Origin: Collibacillus ludicampi
GTDB taxonomy: Bacteria > Bacillota > Bacilli > Tumebacillales > BOQE01
Direction of reading: 5' to 3'
Assembly: GCF_023705585.1 (NCBI RefSeq)
Contig: NZ_BOQE01000001.1
Coordinates: 248,001 to 312,000, forward strand
Length of the DNA: 64,000 bases
The notes under the pieces are model-generated. The model did no database searches. It saw only the letters and a list, made by a program, of their open reading frames with translations, and had not been told where the DNA came from. Made by a program: the position numbers and the translations under genes. Positions 7,987 through 16,295 of the stretch are shown here, piece after piece (the stretch's first letter is position 1; each line of letters opens with the position of its first letter).

Positions 7987-8556
7987 CTAAACGCCCTTTG
8001 CCTCGCTTTGCTTTCGTTCCTTTAAGGCTCTGTAAAGAGTCGCCTTCGTAACGCCTGTAAGCTGCGTAATCTCCGCGACGACTACGCCGCTATCGTAGAG
8101 CTTCATCGCTTGTGCGAGCTTGCGTTTGTCGGTTCGGGGCCTGCCTCCGATACGCCCTCTAGCCCTCGCAGATTCTAGACCTGCTTTCGTTCGCTCTACA
8201 ATCATCTCACGCTCTAGCTCTGCGATAACTCCTATCATCTTGAACATCGCCCGACCTGTCGACGTTGTCGTATCTAATCCATCGCAGATACTCACGAGTT
8301 CGACTCCTAGGTCGTTTAGGCGTTCGTAAACCTCGATGAGCTTCTTTGTGGAGCGTGCGAGTCGGTCTAGCTTGTAGACCACGAAAATATCGCCTGCCCT
8401 TAACGCATCCAACGCCCTTTCCAGCTCTTGGCGGTCGTCTTTAGCTCCGCTAGCCTTCTCGGTATAGATGCGGTCGCATCCCGCCTCTTTCAATGCGTCG
8501 AGCTGCATATCTAGCGATTGGTCTGCGGTCGATACTCGTGCGTAACCGATTTTCAT
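7987..8556 (-). CDS. Serine recombinase (resolvase/invertase family)
   Basis: A 189-residue small serine recombinase. The catalytic N-terminal domain starts MKIGYARVSTADQSLDMQ with nucleophile Ser9. It continues with YKLDRLARSTKKL and the typical GRAMFKMIGVIAELEREMI helix, and ends in a homeodomain-like HTH (SGVVVAEITQLTGVTKATLY) for site binding. The length equals that of Tn3/gamma-delta-type resolvases and Hin-like invertases. Codon usage is CG-rich like the surrounding accessory DNA. A cluster of repeated GTTTTTGAAAC motifs directly upstream is a candidate res or inversion site. Confidence 0.92.
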   Translation of the reverse strand: MKIGYARVSTADQSLDMQLDALKEAGCDRIYTEKASGAKDDRQELERALDALRAGDIFVVYKLDRLARSTKKLIEVYERLNDLGVELVSICDGLDTTTSTGRAMFKMIGVIAELEREMIVERTKAGLESARARGRIGGRPRTDKRKLAQAMKLYDSGVVVAEITQLTGVTKATLYRALKERKQSEAKGV

Positions 8557-8599
8557 CGTGCCGTCTCCTTCGTTGCTTGGTGTATCACTATCGTATCAT

Positions 8600-8717
8600 A
8601 AACGTACGTTTTTGCAACGTAGTTTTTGAGACGGTTTTTGAAACTGTTTTAAGGGCAAAGAGTGCGATAAAAGTATCTCGTTTCAAAAAGGCTCATAAAC
8701 GAAGGTTTTTGAAACAG
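8600..8717. promoter_or_regulatory. Candidate res/crossover site upstream of the resolvase
   Basis: Contains a 12-bp palindrome AAACGTACGTTT (about 8600-8611), then AGTTTTTGAGAC (8621-8632), CGGTTTTTGAAACTG (8632-8645), its inverse CGTTTCAAAAAGG (8679-8691) and again AGGTTTTTGAAACAGG (8703-8717). Multiple inverted and direct half-sites 5' of a small serine recombinase gene are the usual layout of res sites. Confidence 0.45.
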
Positions 8718-8759
8718 GCACTCGCAGATTATAGAATCGGCGTTATTGGGACACGATAG

Positions 8760-9215
8760 AACACGGCTAGTGGTTGGATTCGCTGCGGCATGTGTGGTAA
8801 CCGATGCGAGACCCCCCGAGTTTTGGGAGCCGTCCTCGGCAGGAGCGGCGTGCGGTTGTAATCGCAAATATGGCGTAGTCTCCGATGCGATAAGCCCTCT
8901 AATTCTCGAAAACGTATGAGCCTGTACGCCTGTAAACCGCTAATGCTCCCGTCCTTAGACCCCCTAAAAAACGCAAAAATGTAAACTATCGTAGACTTGC
9001 GGGATAAACTATTTCACCTAGTGAAACGGAGAAAGACGGCGATTTAGCGAGATTTTAAGGTGATTTTTAACCTTGCCGTATTTGGCAATAGGCGTTTACA
9101 TCGTTATACCTCGTAATCGTATGTACAAAAAAAGACAGCTCGGGCTAGATACTGTTCAATGGTACCTCGCCTTTTGCCGTCTGTTTAATGATGATTTAAA
9201 ATGCTGTCTCCGCAA
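8760..9215. other. Accessory DNA without a recognisable gene
   Basis: No credible gene seen. It has a TTTCAC-CTA-GTGAAA palindrome at 9012-9026. The right end (about 9204-9215) carries the displaced last codons of the integrase gene, now separated from it by the IS4-family element. Confidence 0.45.
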
Positions 9216-9224
9216 ACTTTTGAT

Positions 9225-10656
9225 CACTAGTGTTGCATAAATTATAACTGAATTTTCTGCGTTTTAATCTAATGCTATTTTAACAAAATAAGGACAGAGC
9301 ACGTTAAAGGTAGCCCCGCCCATTTGGTATAATATGTATATTCTAAAAAGAAAGGGTTCCGTTACTGTCCTGTATTCTGGCATGCCGATTCATTGCTGAG
9401 ATCTCTTACCTTCGCCTTTTTTTCGATGATCTATTGTACTTGAACCATTCTATGTAATCGCACCATAAGAAGGCCTTTAGACTTCGAAGCAACTCCAATA
9501 AGCTTTTGGTAGTTTGAATTTGCATCTTCATTAGAATCATCAGACAATAGGTGATCAAAGCAAGATACACTTGGTTCCAAACCGCCGTTTCGGAGAGACC
9601 ATAAAACGTTTTGATTCTCAAATGTTGTTTCATCCATTTAAAAAACAATTCGATTGCCCATCGTGTACGATATATGTCACTGATCTCTTCTGCTGACAAA
9701 TCAAAACAGTTGGTAATAATTCTTATGTCATTGCCCTGTGAATCCTTTGCCTCGACCAGTCGAAGTACGTGATCCATGGGCTTTTGAGGGGATCCTAGCA
9801 ACACTTTTGTGTCCGCAAGGACAGGACTCTCATGAAGCACTTGAGATTCCAGAAGGTAGAACGTTGCATTGTCCTTCAAACGGGTAACAAAGCCTATTCC
9901 CCTACGGCAATAATCATCAAATTTCTTGTAATCGACATAACCACGATCAAACACATAGATGGCTTCCGAATCATCAATCAAGGAATCCATTTGTGTGATG
10001 TCATTAGGCTTCGCCGTCGTTAGACGAATCTGTTCAGGATAGACTTCATCATGATCGACAAATGCCAAGCTCACGTGGATTTTTATTCCCGCTTTGGTTT
10101 TCCGAAAGCTCGCCCAGCGGTATTTTGATAAACATAAACTGATCGTAGTTGAGTCTATGATTTTGTATGGCTTCCGCCCGGCAGGGTTAGCAGCCATGCA
10201 TTGGATTTTTCCAACTAAAGAAAAAAACAGATGAGCGAGTAGATCGGTATCCACCTGACGGTGTTTCCGTGAAAGTTGCGAATAGCTGATGGAATCTAAT
10301 TGCAAGAATTCTTGCATATGAGGATTCAAGATATCTGCCGCAACGGCACGTAAACTTTCACGTTTTTGCAAGATGGCGTGCAGAAATAACAGGACGTAAG
10401 ATTTCGTAGTAAGCTTCTTAGCGTATTTATCTTGTTGGTTTTGATCTACTTTTTCTTGAAAATTACACTGAAAAAGTGGTTCAACCCATTTACCAAATGC
10501 CGAAAGTAGGGTATCCTTATCCTTGTCCATAAGTGTATTTCCTTTCAATGGATTTGGACAGGACTACCTGACCTCTCCATTGTAAAGGATTTTTTTATTT
10601 AAGAGATGAAAAAAATAATAGAAGAATATTCTGAATTAATTAATGCAACACTAGTG
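9225..10656 (-). mobile_element. IS4-family insertion sequence with 9-bp target duplication
   Basis: A 1432-bp element. Both ends begin CACTAGTGTTGCAT (left from 9225, right as complement from 10656), with weaker similarity further in. The flanks carry the direct repeat ACTTTTGAT (9216-9224 and 10657-10665), a target-site duplication. It entered the last codons of the integrase gene and now supplies its stop codon. Confidence 0.9.
9406..10530 (-). CDS. IS4-family transposase
   Basis: A 374-residue DDE transposase. An N-terminal DUF4372-like region precedes the RNase-H-like core, with Asp in YKIIDSTTISLCL, Asp in IYVFDRGYVDY, and the IS4 YREK-type signature as YRTRWAIELFFKWMKQHL with the catalytic Glu. 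The C-terminus ends in a basic KKRRR. The ATG at 10530 (AAAGGAAA 8 nt upstream) is preferred over an upstream TTG at 10548. It fills most of the IS and appears intact. Confidence 0.93.
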   Translation of the reverse strand: MDKDKDTLLSAFGKWVEPLFQCNFQEKVDQNQQDKYAKKLTTKSYVLLFLHAILQKRESLRAVAADILNPHMQEFLQLDSISYSQLSRKHRQVDTDLLAHLFFSLVGKIQCMAANPAGRKPYKIIDSTTISLCLSKYRWASFRKTKAGIKIHVSLAFVDHDEVYPEQIRLTTAKPNDITQMDSLIDDSEAIYVFDRGYVDYKKFDDYCRRGIGFVTRLKDNATFYLLESQVLHESPVLADTKVLLGSPQKPMDHVLRLVEAKDSQGNDIRIITNCFDLSAEEISDIYRTRWAIELFFKWMKQHLRIKTFYGLSETAVWNQVYLALITYCLMILMKMQIQTTKSLLELLRSLKAFLWCDYIEWFKYNRSSKKRRR

Positions 10657-11698
10657 ACTTTTGATACTGCTTTCTGACATCATCCGTATTTTGGTTTACG
10701 TAGCGGTTTACCATCTCCATGGTGCTATGCCCGAGAAGCCTCCGCAAGCTAAACGGGTCTCCCGTTGCCTTTATGTAGCAAGTAGCGAATGTATGGCGTA
10801 GTGTGTGCGGCGATACTCGTACGCCCTTTATGCCTGCTTTGTCCCCGAGGTAATGAATACGTTTCGATGCCCAGTCCTTAATTAGAGGAGTGCCGTATTC
10901 ATTTACAAAGAGATTCGGAGCTTCTGCGGCTTGTTCGTGCCATTGTAGATATGCCATAAGCAATTTCTGCGTCCGATTCCCGAAATAGACCGTACGTGCT
11001 TTCCGAGTCTTAGCGGATTCGCCACGAACAAGTACCGACCGATTCGTTAGATTTACGTCCGATACGTGGATATTAAGACACTCTCCGATGCGTACGCCCG
11101 TATCAAGCAGAAACGATATTAGGAGAGCGTCTCGGATACCGATTATCGTGTTCAGGTCGCAGACACCGAGAAGTCTTCGCTCCTGTTGCTTGCTTAATAC
11201 GTTAAATTCTTCCTCCGGTACTTTGAGTAACTCAATATTCTCAAACGGCGATTCTTCGAGTAGTCCTTCGGCTTTCGCCCAGTTAAACATCGCCTTTACA
11301 GTCCGTAGCCGTATATTTATCGTTGATGGTTTCAGCTTTTGCACAGTCATCATATGAGATATCCAGTCACGGATGACCTTACGATTTGGCACAAAATTGT
11401 CAAGACCGTTGTAGTTCAGAGCCATAAACAGCCGTAGCCATCGCATATGTTTGACGTAATCCTCTAACGTACGATTCGCCGCTCCTGCCGCTTTCCTAGC
11501 GGTATAATAACGATTAAATATATCGTCGAGCGTGAGTGTCTTTCCCTTGCCTCCTGCGGTCTTAAAACCGTCTACTCCATCGGTCTTAAGCGTCAAATTT
11601 AAATCGTCTGTAGTCAAACGGTCTAAGACCATCTGCGGTACCGCGATATTTGTTTTCCGATGTCCTCGCTTTCCTTGTCCTTTAGCCGTTTTAGTCAT
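10640..11698 (-). CDS. Tyrosine recombinase/integrase with C-terminus altered by an IS
   Basis: XerC/phage-integrase-type recombinase of about 352 residues. It has an N-terminal SAM-like core-binding domain (RTLEDYVKHMRWLRLFM), then a catalytic domain with Arg in DTGVRIGEC, His-x-x-Arg in SPHTLRHTFAT, the LLGHSTMEM box and nucleophile Tyr in MVNRYVNQ. It lies about 135 bp (17 bp with a longer reading) from the 3' end of tRNA-Ser, the usual place for a tRNA-targeting integrase. The ATG at 11698 has GCGAGGG 8 nt upstream; the longer frame from 11815 lacks a ribosome site. The last codons (SLVLH) come from the IS4 element. Joining the DNA across the target duplication restores an ending KFAETAF. 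All catalytic residues remain, so activity is possible. Confidence 0.88.
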   Translation of the reverse strand: MTKTAKGQGKRGHRKTNIAVPQMVLDRLTTDDLNLTLKTDGVDGFKTAGGKGKTLTLDDIFNRYYTARKAAGAANRTLEDYVKHMRWLRLFMALNYNGLDNFVPNRKVIRDWISHMMTVQKLKPSTINIRLRTVKAMFNWAKAEGLLEESPFENIELLKVPEEEFNVLSKQQERRLLGVCDLNTIIGIRDALLISFLLDTGVRIGECLNIHVSDVNLTNRSVLVRGESAKTRKARTVYFGNRTQKLLMAYLQWHEQAAEAPNLFVNEYGTPLIKDWASKRIHYLGDKAGIKGVRVSPHTLRHTFATCYIKATGDPFSLRRLLGHSTMEMVNRYVNQNTDDVRKQYQKSLVLH

Positions 11699-11834
11699 CG
11701 TAAATGCCCTCGCTTTCTGCCCTCGTTGTGCTATCGTAGTGCAACGGTCACGAAAACGAAAAAACGCCTTTGCACGCATTTCTGCGACAAAGACGTTATG
11801 CTTTAAAATCCGCATAACAGCGGCATATTTACTA

Positions 11835-11924
<90 letters not shown>

Positions 11925-12099
11925 GTGTGGTTTGAATATGGTATTGCCAGTTGAAAGGATTTGACCTCCTAGGTAAACCCTTTTGCCCCTATAACGTGTA
12001 CGTCTGTTGATTTCACATGATCGCATAAAGGGACAAAGTAGGATTTTCCACACCGTAGGAAGTGTTCTCATCAATAGCCGAGTTCCTTCACACATGAAT

Positions 12100-12128
12100 A
12101 GTATACTGCCTTAAAATGATGTGGTCAA
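12100..12128 (-). promoter_or_regulatory. Sigma-A promoter for tRNA-Ser
   Basis: TTGACC (12123-12128) and TATACT (12100-12105) with an exact 17-bp spacer on the minus strand, about 175 bp upstream of tRNA-Ser and downstream of the terminator of the other three tRNAs. Confidence 0.7.
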
Positions 12129-12330
12129 GCATTATTTACATTTCATTTAACCTGTTTCCACTCCAAGATCTTTGTATGTATGAATCGAATCTTTAAGTAA
12201 TGTTTCTCTTCTATTTATCGGTAATTCATGATCAATGAACATCCCCATCGATTCTTTGCATGAGTGGCGCAATCCAGTAAACAATGAAGCTTCATATATT
12301 GCGTTATCAATACGAGTGTATTTTCGTACA

Positions 12331-12362
12331 AAAAATAAAAAAGCAGTCTTTCAAGACTGCTG
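12331..12362 (-). terminator. Terminator of the tRNA-Lys-Gly-Leu operon
   Basis: Minus-strand GCAGTCTT-GA-AAGACTGC followed by a T-rich tract (TTTTTTATTTTT). It separates the three-tRNA operon from tRNA-Ser. Confidence 0.85.
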
Positions 12363-12404
12363 CCATAAATTACCCAACACTTCTCAATGTGTTTTGTATA
12401 TATT

Positions 12405-12489
12405 TGGTGCGGTCGAGAGGACTTGAACCTCCACGGGATAACCCACACGCCCCTCAAACGTGCGCGTCTGCCGATTCCGCCACGACCGC
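12405..12489 (-). tRNA. tRNA-Leu(GAG)
   Basis: Class II tRNA: acceptor GCGGTCG with CGACCGC, discriminator A, encoded CCA, long variable arm and anticodon GAG in the loop TTGAGGG. Third gene of the Lys-Gly-Leu transcript. Confidence 0.92.
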
Positions 12490-12501
12490 ATATAATTTTT
12501 A

Positions 12502-12576
12502 TGGAGCGGAAGACGGGACTCGAACCCGCGGCCCTCGCCTTGGCAAGGCGATGCTCTACCACTGAGCTACTTCCGC
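12502..12576 (-). tRNA. tRNA-Gly(GCC)
   Basis: Cloverleaf with acceptor GCGGAAG/CTTCCGC, discriminator T, encoded CCA, T-arm GGGTTCGAGTCCC and anticodon GCC in CTTGCCAAG. Confidence 0.95.
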
Positions 12577-12581
12577 ATATC

Positions 12582-12657
12582 TGGTGAGCCATGAAGGACT
12601 CGAACCTTCGACACCCTGATTAAAAGTCAGGTGCTCTACCAACTGAGCTAATGGCTC
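12582..12657 (-). tRNA. tRNA-Lys(UUU)
   Basis: Acceptor GAGCCAT/ATGGCTC, discriminator A, encoded CCA, anticodon TTT in GACTTTTAATC. First gene of the tRNA operon. Confidence 0.95.
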
Positions 12658-12671
12658 ATCAACACTTTATT

Positions 12672-12700
12672 AAACTATCATAAATTCTATTGTTCGTCAA
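12672..12700 (-). promoter_or_regulatory. Probable sigma-A promoter of the tRNA operon
   Basis: TTGACG (12695-12700) and TAGTTT (12672-12677) with a 17-bp spacer, ending 14 bp before tRNA-Lys. The -10 is weak. Confidence 0.5.
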
Positions 12701-12784
12701 TCTTTTTTTTCAAAATAATTGTCTGGTAATTATTGGTCAACCAAGCATCGACCCCTCAACTGAAGTTGGTCCAGCCAAACTTTC

Positions 12785-14178
12785 AGTTGAGTCCGTATAA
12801 TTGTGTAAAAACGAAACCTCTCTGAAAAATAAGAGAGCCATTGTCAAAAACCCTCGGTTAGAATGAAGTTTGCGGACACCATTCTAGGAGAGGAGTTTTT
12901 GTTATGGCTCAATACCAGATTACCGTAGATTCCAAGCTTTTGCAGCAGTTATTTTTGGGGAATTCACAGGATACCGGGGTGGCTGCGTTGTTAGAATCCG
13001 TATTGAACCAAGTATTGCAGGCTCAAGCGAGCGAACAATTGGCTGCAGAGCCCTATGAGCGGACGGAAGATCGTCAAGGTTATCGAAATGGTGCCTACCC
13101 TCACCAACTCACAACCCGTGTGGGAACGATCACTCTTCGAGTTCCTCGTATCCGTAACGGTAAATTCTCTACAGAGTTGTTCGTCCGATACCAACGTAGC
13201 GAACAAGCTCTTGTCTTGGCCTTGATGGAGATGGTCGTAAATGGTGTTTCGACCCGCAAAGTGACCCAGATTACGGAAGAATTGTGTGGTACGGAGTTTT
13301 CCAAGTCTACTGTGTCCGAACTCTGCAAGCGTCTGGATCCCGTGGTGAACGCTTGGAACAATCGGAGTCTCCGCGATTCTCGTTATCCGTTTGTCATTGT
13401 CGATGCCCTCGTATTGAAGGTTCGTGAAGAAGGCCGTGTCCGTGCTCGAGGCGTTATGTTGGCTTATGGAGTGAATACAGACGGCCACCGTGAAATCCTC
13501 GGACTGATGCTTGGAGACAGCGAGTCGGAAGCGAGCTGGAGTGAGTTTTTTGCTTGGTTGAAGAGCCGTGATTTGCGTGGAGTGGACTTGATTGTGTCTG
13601 ATCATCATGGTGGCTTGGTTCGTGCTGTACGCAACCACTTTCAGGGTGTCACTTGGCAGCGGTGTCAGACCCATTTCATGCGGAATATCCTAGACGCGAC
13701 TCCTAAAGCGTTGCAGGAGGAACTGTATCCACGTGTAAGAGCGATTCTGGATGCACCGGATATGGATACCGCTCGATTGCTTCTTGAGCAGGTACTGAAA
13801 TCTTACGAGAACAAGGCTGCCAAAGCCATGAGGATTCTGGAAGCCGGTTTTGAAGATGCGACAGCAGTCCTCATGCTGCCAGAAAGATACCGAAAACGCC
13901 TGCGAACAACGAACGGAATGGAACGGCTTAATGAGGAGATTCGACGGCGTGAACGAGTCATTCGCATCTTCCCCAACAGGGAATCCGTCGTTCGTCTCAT
14001 CGGTGCTTTGCTCATGGAGATCGATGAGAAGTGGGCGAGTGGTAAGAAGTATCTTGATATGTCCGAGTATCTAGCCTGGCAGAAAATTCAAGTACAAGAA
14101 AGAAAAGTTTCCAAAGTGACTCATATTCGCTAGGCTTCATATGGCCGAGGGATTTTACACACAAATATGGACTTGATC
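12785..14178 (+). mobile_element. IS256-family insertion sequence, copy B
   Basis: Element of about 1.39 kb. The left end reads AGTCCGTATAATTGTGTAAA from 12790, and the complement of the right end AGTCCATATTTGTGTGTAAA from 14173. It abuts a fragment of another IS256 transposase on the right (from about 14176), so an IS inserted into or next to an older IS. A CAACTGAA..TTCAGTTG hairpin (12757-12789) lies at the left edge. No target duplication was recognised. Confidence 0.85.
12904..14133 (+). CDS. IS256-family transposase, copy B
   Basis: A 409-residue Mutator/IS256-type DDE transposase, apparently intact. Catalytic Asp in FVIVDALVLKVREEG, Asp in VDLIVSDHHGGLVRA, the WQRCQTHFMRN box and Glu in GMERLNEEIRRRERVIRIFP. 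An AGGAGAGGAG ribosome site precedes the ATG. Its best resemblance inside the window is to the remnants at 14176 and 18252, more than to copy A. Confidence 0.95.
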   Translation: MAQYQITVDSKLLQQLFLGNSQDTGVAALLESVLNQVLQAQASEQLAAEPYERTEDRQGYRNGAYPHQLTTRVGTITLRVPRIRNGKFSTELFVRYQRSEQALVLALMEMVVNGVSTRKVTQITEELCGTEFSKSTVSELCKRLDPVVNAWNNRSLRDSRYPFVIVDALVLKVREEGRVRARGVMLAYGVNTDGHREILGLMLGDSESEASWSEFFAWLKSRDLRGVDLIVSDHHGGLVRAVRNHFQGVTWQRCQTHFMRNILDATPKALQEELYPRVRAILDAPDMDTARLLLEQVLKSYENKAAKAMRILEAGFEDATAVLMLPERYRKRLRTTNGMERLNEEIRRRERVIRIFPNRESVVRLIGALLMEIDEKWASGKKYLDMSEYLAWQKIQVQERKVSKVTHIR

Positions 14179-14445
14179 CAGCCGTTCTTCTGCTCCCCGA
14201 AAAGTACCGTAAACGCCTTCGGACAACAAATGGCATGGAGCGACTCAACGAAGAAATTCGCCGACGAGAACGTGTCATTCGCATTTTTCCTAACCGTGAA
14301 TCTGTTATTCGCCTGATCGGGGCTTTGCTTATGGATAGACGAAAAATGGGCAAGCGGCAAAAAGTATCTCGATATGGCAGAGTATATGGTATGGCGAGAA
14401 ACTCAGGCAACAAAAGCAGTGTCTAAAGTGACTCGTATTGGCTAA
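14176..14445 (+). pseudogene. 3' fragment of a further IS256 transposase
   Basis: Encodes AVLLLPEKYRKRL, then GMERLNEEIRRRERVIRIF and the C-terminal VTRIG stop, homologous to the last 90 residues of copy B. The 5' two thirds are missing. A small deletion near 14335 (MDRRKMG instead of MExDEKW) shifts the frame. No right terminal repeat is recognisable after it. Confidence 0.85.
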
Positions 14446-14454
14446 TTTATTTCT

Positions 14455-14604
14455 CTAATCGAGGGGGATTCTCTCGACCGTCCACTGTTCCGATTTTTTG
14501 TTTGTCCAATAAACTACATCTCCTGTTTCTGGTGATACGTTGTAACTAAGGATTTCATTAGCAAGCAATCTATACTCACCAAGTTTAAACATTTTATTTT
14601 CCAA
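14455..14604 (-). CDS. Small hypothetical protein (49 residues)
   Basis: An open frame from a TTG at 14604 with GAAGGAG 8 nt upstream (an ATG four codons later at 14592 has poorer spacing). The protein is soluble, mixed-charge and compact (KLGEYRLLANEILSYNVS, then VVYWTNKKSEQWTVERIP). No family is recognised. It sits between the IS256 fragment and the DUF3850 remnant. Confidence 0.45.
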   Translation of the reverse strand: MENKMFKLGEYRLLANEILSYNVSPETGDVVYWTNKKSEQWTVERIPLD

Positions 14605-14740
14605 ATAGATCAACTCCTTCAATTATGAATCATTTGACAGGCTGTTGACAAATTCCTTCTTACTAAAAATTCAAATGAAATTTTTAGTGTGTGTACGTGT
14701 TTTAACACAACATTACTTTTGTCAATTGGGAGGAAAGTCA

Positions 14741-15023
14741 ATGGACGTGACGGTTCATCAATTAAAGACATGGCCTGAATACTTCCAAGCTGTTAAGGAA
14801 AGCGAAAGAAAGCTGAGATCAGGAAGAACGATCGGGCTTCAAAGTTGGGGATGGACTGATACTACGCGAATGGGACCCGGAAACAGGAGAGTATACCGAA
14901 CGTGCATTAAGGCGAGTCATCACTCATGTATTGGTAGACGGTATGGATGAATCTACCCTGTCTAGAAAAATTAAAAATCTTAATATAGAAAAGGAATTAA
15001 CATATTATTTGAAAAGGAAATGA
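14741..15023 (+). pseudogene. DUF3850/ASCH-like gene with two -1 frameshifts
   Basis: Begins with a good site (GGGAGGAAAGTCA-ATG) and MDVTVHQLKTWPEYFQAV, the usual DUF3850 start. Adding one A near 14807 and one T near 14842 gives a continuous frame with EIRKNDR, FKVGDGLILREWDPETGEY and RVITHVL, all family hallmarks, ending at TGA 15021-15023 (about 94 residues). DUF3850 proteins are small ASCH-fold, RNA-binding-like domains common in phage and mobile DNA. Without the corrections the frame goes wrong after about 25 residues, so the gene is broken or the sequence has two errors. Confidence 0.75.
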
Positions 15024-15066
15024 TTGTCGGTGCGCAGGATGCGTCCTCAAAGGTTGACTCTTGGCC

Positions 15067-16119
15067 TCAGCGTCTCAACTCGTAGAGGAGACTGGTTCGA
15101 TTGTTGACGCCGAGCTTTTCATAGATATTCTGTAGATGTTTCTTGACGGTGTTAATGCTAATACAGAGTTCATTGGCAATCTCCAAGTTTGTGCATCCCT
15201 TTGCAATCAGTTCGCATATGTCCAATTCGCGCTCCGACAGCCTTTCCCCCGCCTCTCCCCTATCTTGCCCTTTCGTGTCGGGCAGCAGATATATGGCGTA
15301 TTGACACCGGTGGTCTCCGAGTATTCCCTCTATTCCATGAATCACTTGGACGGACCACCGTTTCTGTTTCGAGGAAACGAGCGGGACAGCTAGTCCCATT
15401 TGCCATTCGGGTTTGGCATAGACAAACCGGCTTAAAAATTCCTCAGCTTCACCCGAACAGCTCATGAATTCAGCACAAATTTCTCTGGCAGCCTCATTTA
15501 CAAACCGGATGCGCCCATCCCGATCAATGAGAATCAGTCCGATCGTCGAGACGTTGGTCCGCGCCTCCAACAATTTCTTTTGGAAACTCGCATCTTCCAG
15601 GCGAATGTGATTGGCCAGCAGGTGACCGAGATGAGCTGACAGCATTGTTAAGCGCTTACAATCTTTTTCAGAAAAAGCCTTCTCTTTTCGGGAACGGGCC
15701 ATCCCCATAACGCCGCAAAGTTTTCCCCTGTCCATGAGATAGACGACCATTTCGTGGTAGAAGCGGTGCTTGCACATAAACATCGAGAAGTAATCCGTTT
15801 TTTCGTACTCGGTCAGCGATGTGACATCATCGATACGCAAGGCCGGGCGATCGAAGAACGTGCCCCACTGATTTTTCGGATGGAGCGGATCGTGCTGAAA
15901 GAAACACTCTACGTAATCGACAAGCACTTGATCGGGAAGGTTGATTGTTTCCGGACTGTAGAGGTTTCCCTGGTCGTCGGCCAGCCAAAAAATAGTGTGG
16001 TTATAGCCAAACCGGTCCGCCAATGACTTCTGTACTTTTTTTCGGAAAAACGGAGCCGAAACGCGAATCTCATCAAAAAAGCGGAAAATATCCTCGTACT
16101 CTCTTTTTGACAATCGCAT
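15067..16119 (-). CDS. LuxR-family transcriptional regulator with sensor domain
   Basis: About 350 residues. The N-terminal 170 residues look like a GAF-type sensor, the middle resembles a PAS segment ([21 protein letters not shown]), and the C-terminus is a LuxR/Ger[24 protein letters not shown], then [20 protein letters not shown]. The second ATG (16119) has AGGGGT 6 nt upstream and is preferred to the one at 16140. It is divergent from the deacetylase-like gene with about 175 bp between starts, so it probably regulates that gene. The ligand is unknown. Confidence 0.88.
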   Translation of the reverse strand: MRLSKREYEDIFRFFDEIRVSAPFFRKKVQKSLADRFGYNHTIFWLADDQGNLYSPETINLPDQVLVDYVECFFQHDPLHPKNQWGTFFDRPALRIDDVTSLTEYEKTDYFSMFMCKHRFYHEMVVYLMDRGKLCGVMGMARSRKEKAFSEKDCKRLTMLSAHLGHLLANHIRLEDASFQKKLLEARTNVSTIGLILIDRDGRIRFVNEAAREICAEFMSCSGEAEEFLSRFVYAKPEWQMGLAVPLVSSKQKRWSVQVIHGIEGILGDHRCQYAIYLLPDTKGQDRGEAGERLSERELDICELIAKGCTNLEIANELCISINTVKKHLQNIYEKLGVNNRTSLLYELRR

Positions 16120-16295
16120 AATATGACCCCTATCACACAATGATGTCGAAGGAACGACGGGCCAAAATCATCCTTTCGGGTAATTGGTGGCTCTTATCCC
16201 TCCTGCCATAATTATAAAAAACGAGTTGCACAAAAATCCAGCAGAGTCGTCACAATATTCATTATTTAAAAAATCAACTTTGGGAGGTATGGTCA

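Noticed and set aside
12215-12592. Open frames of 60-125 codons over the tRNA-Leu/Gly/Lys cluster
   Set aside because: They are reading frames through tRNA genes, without ribosome sites.
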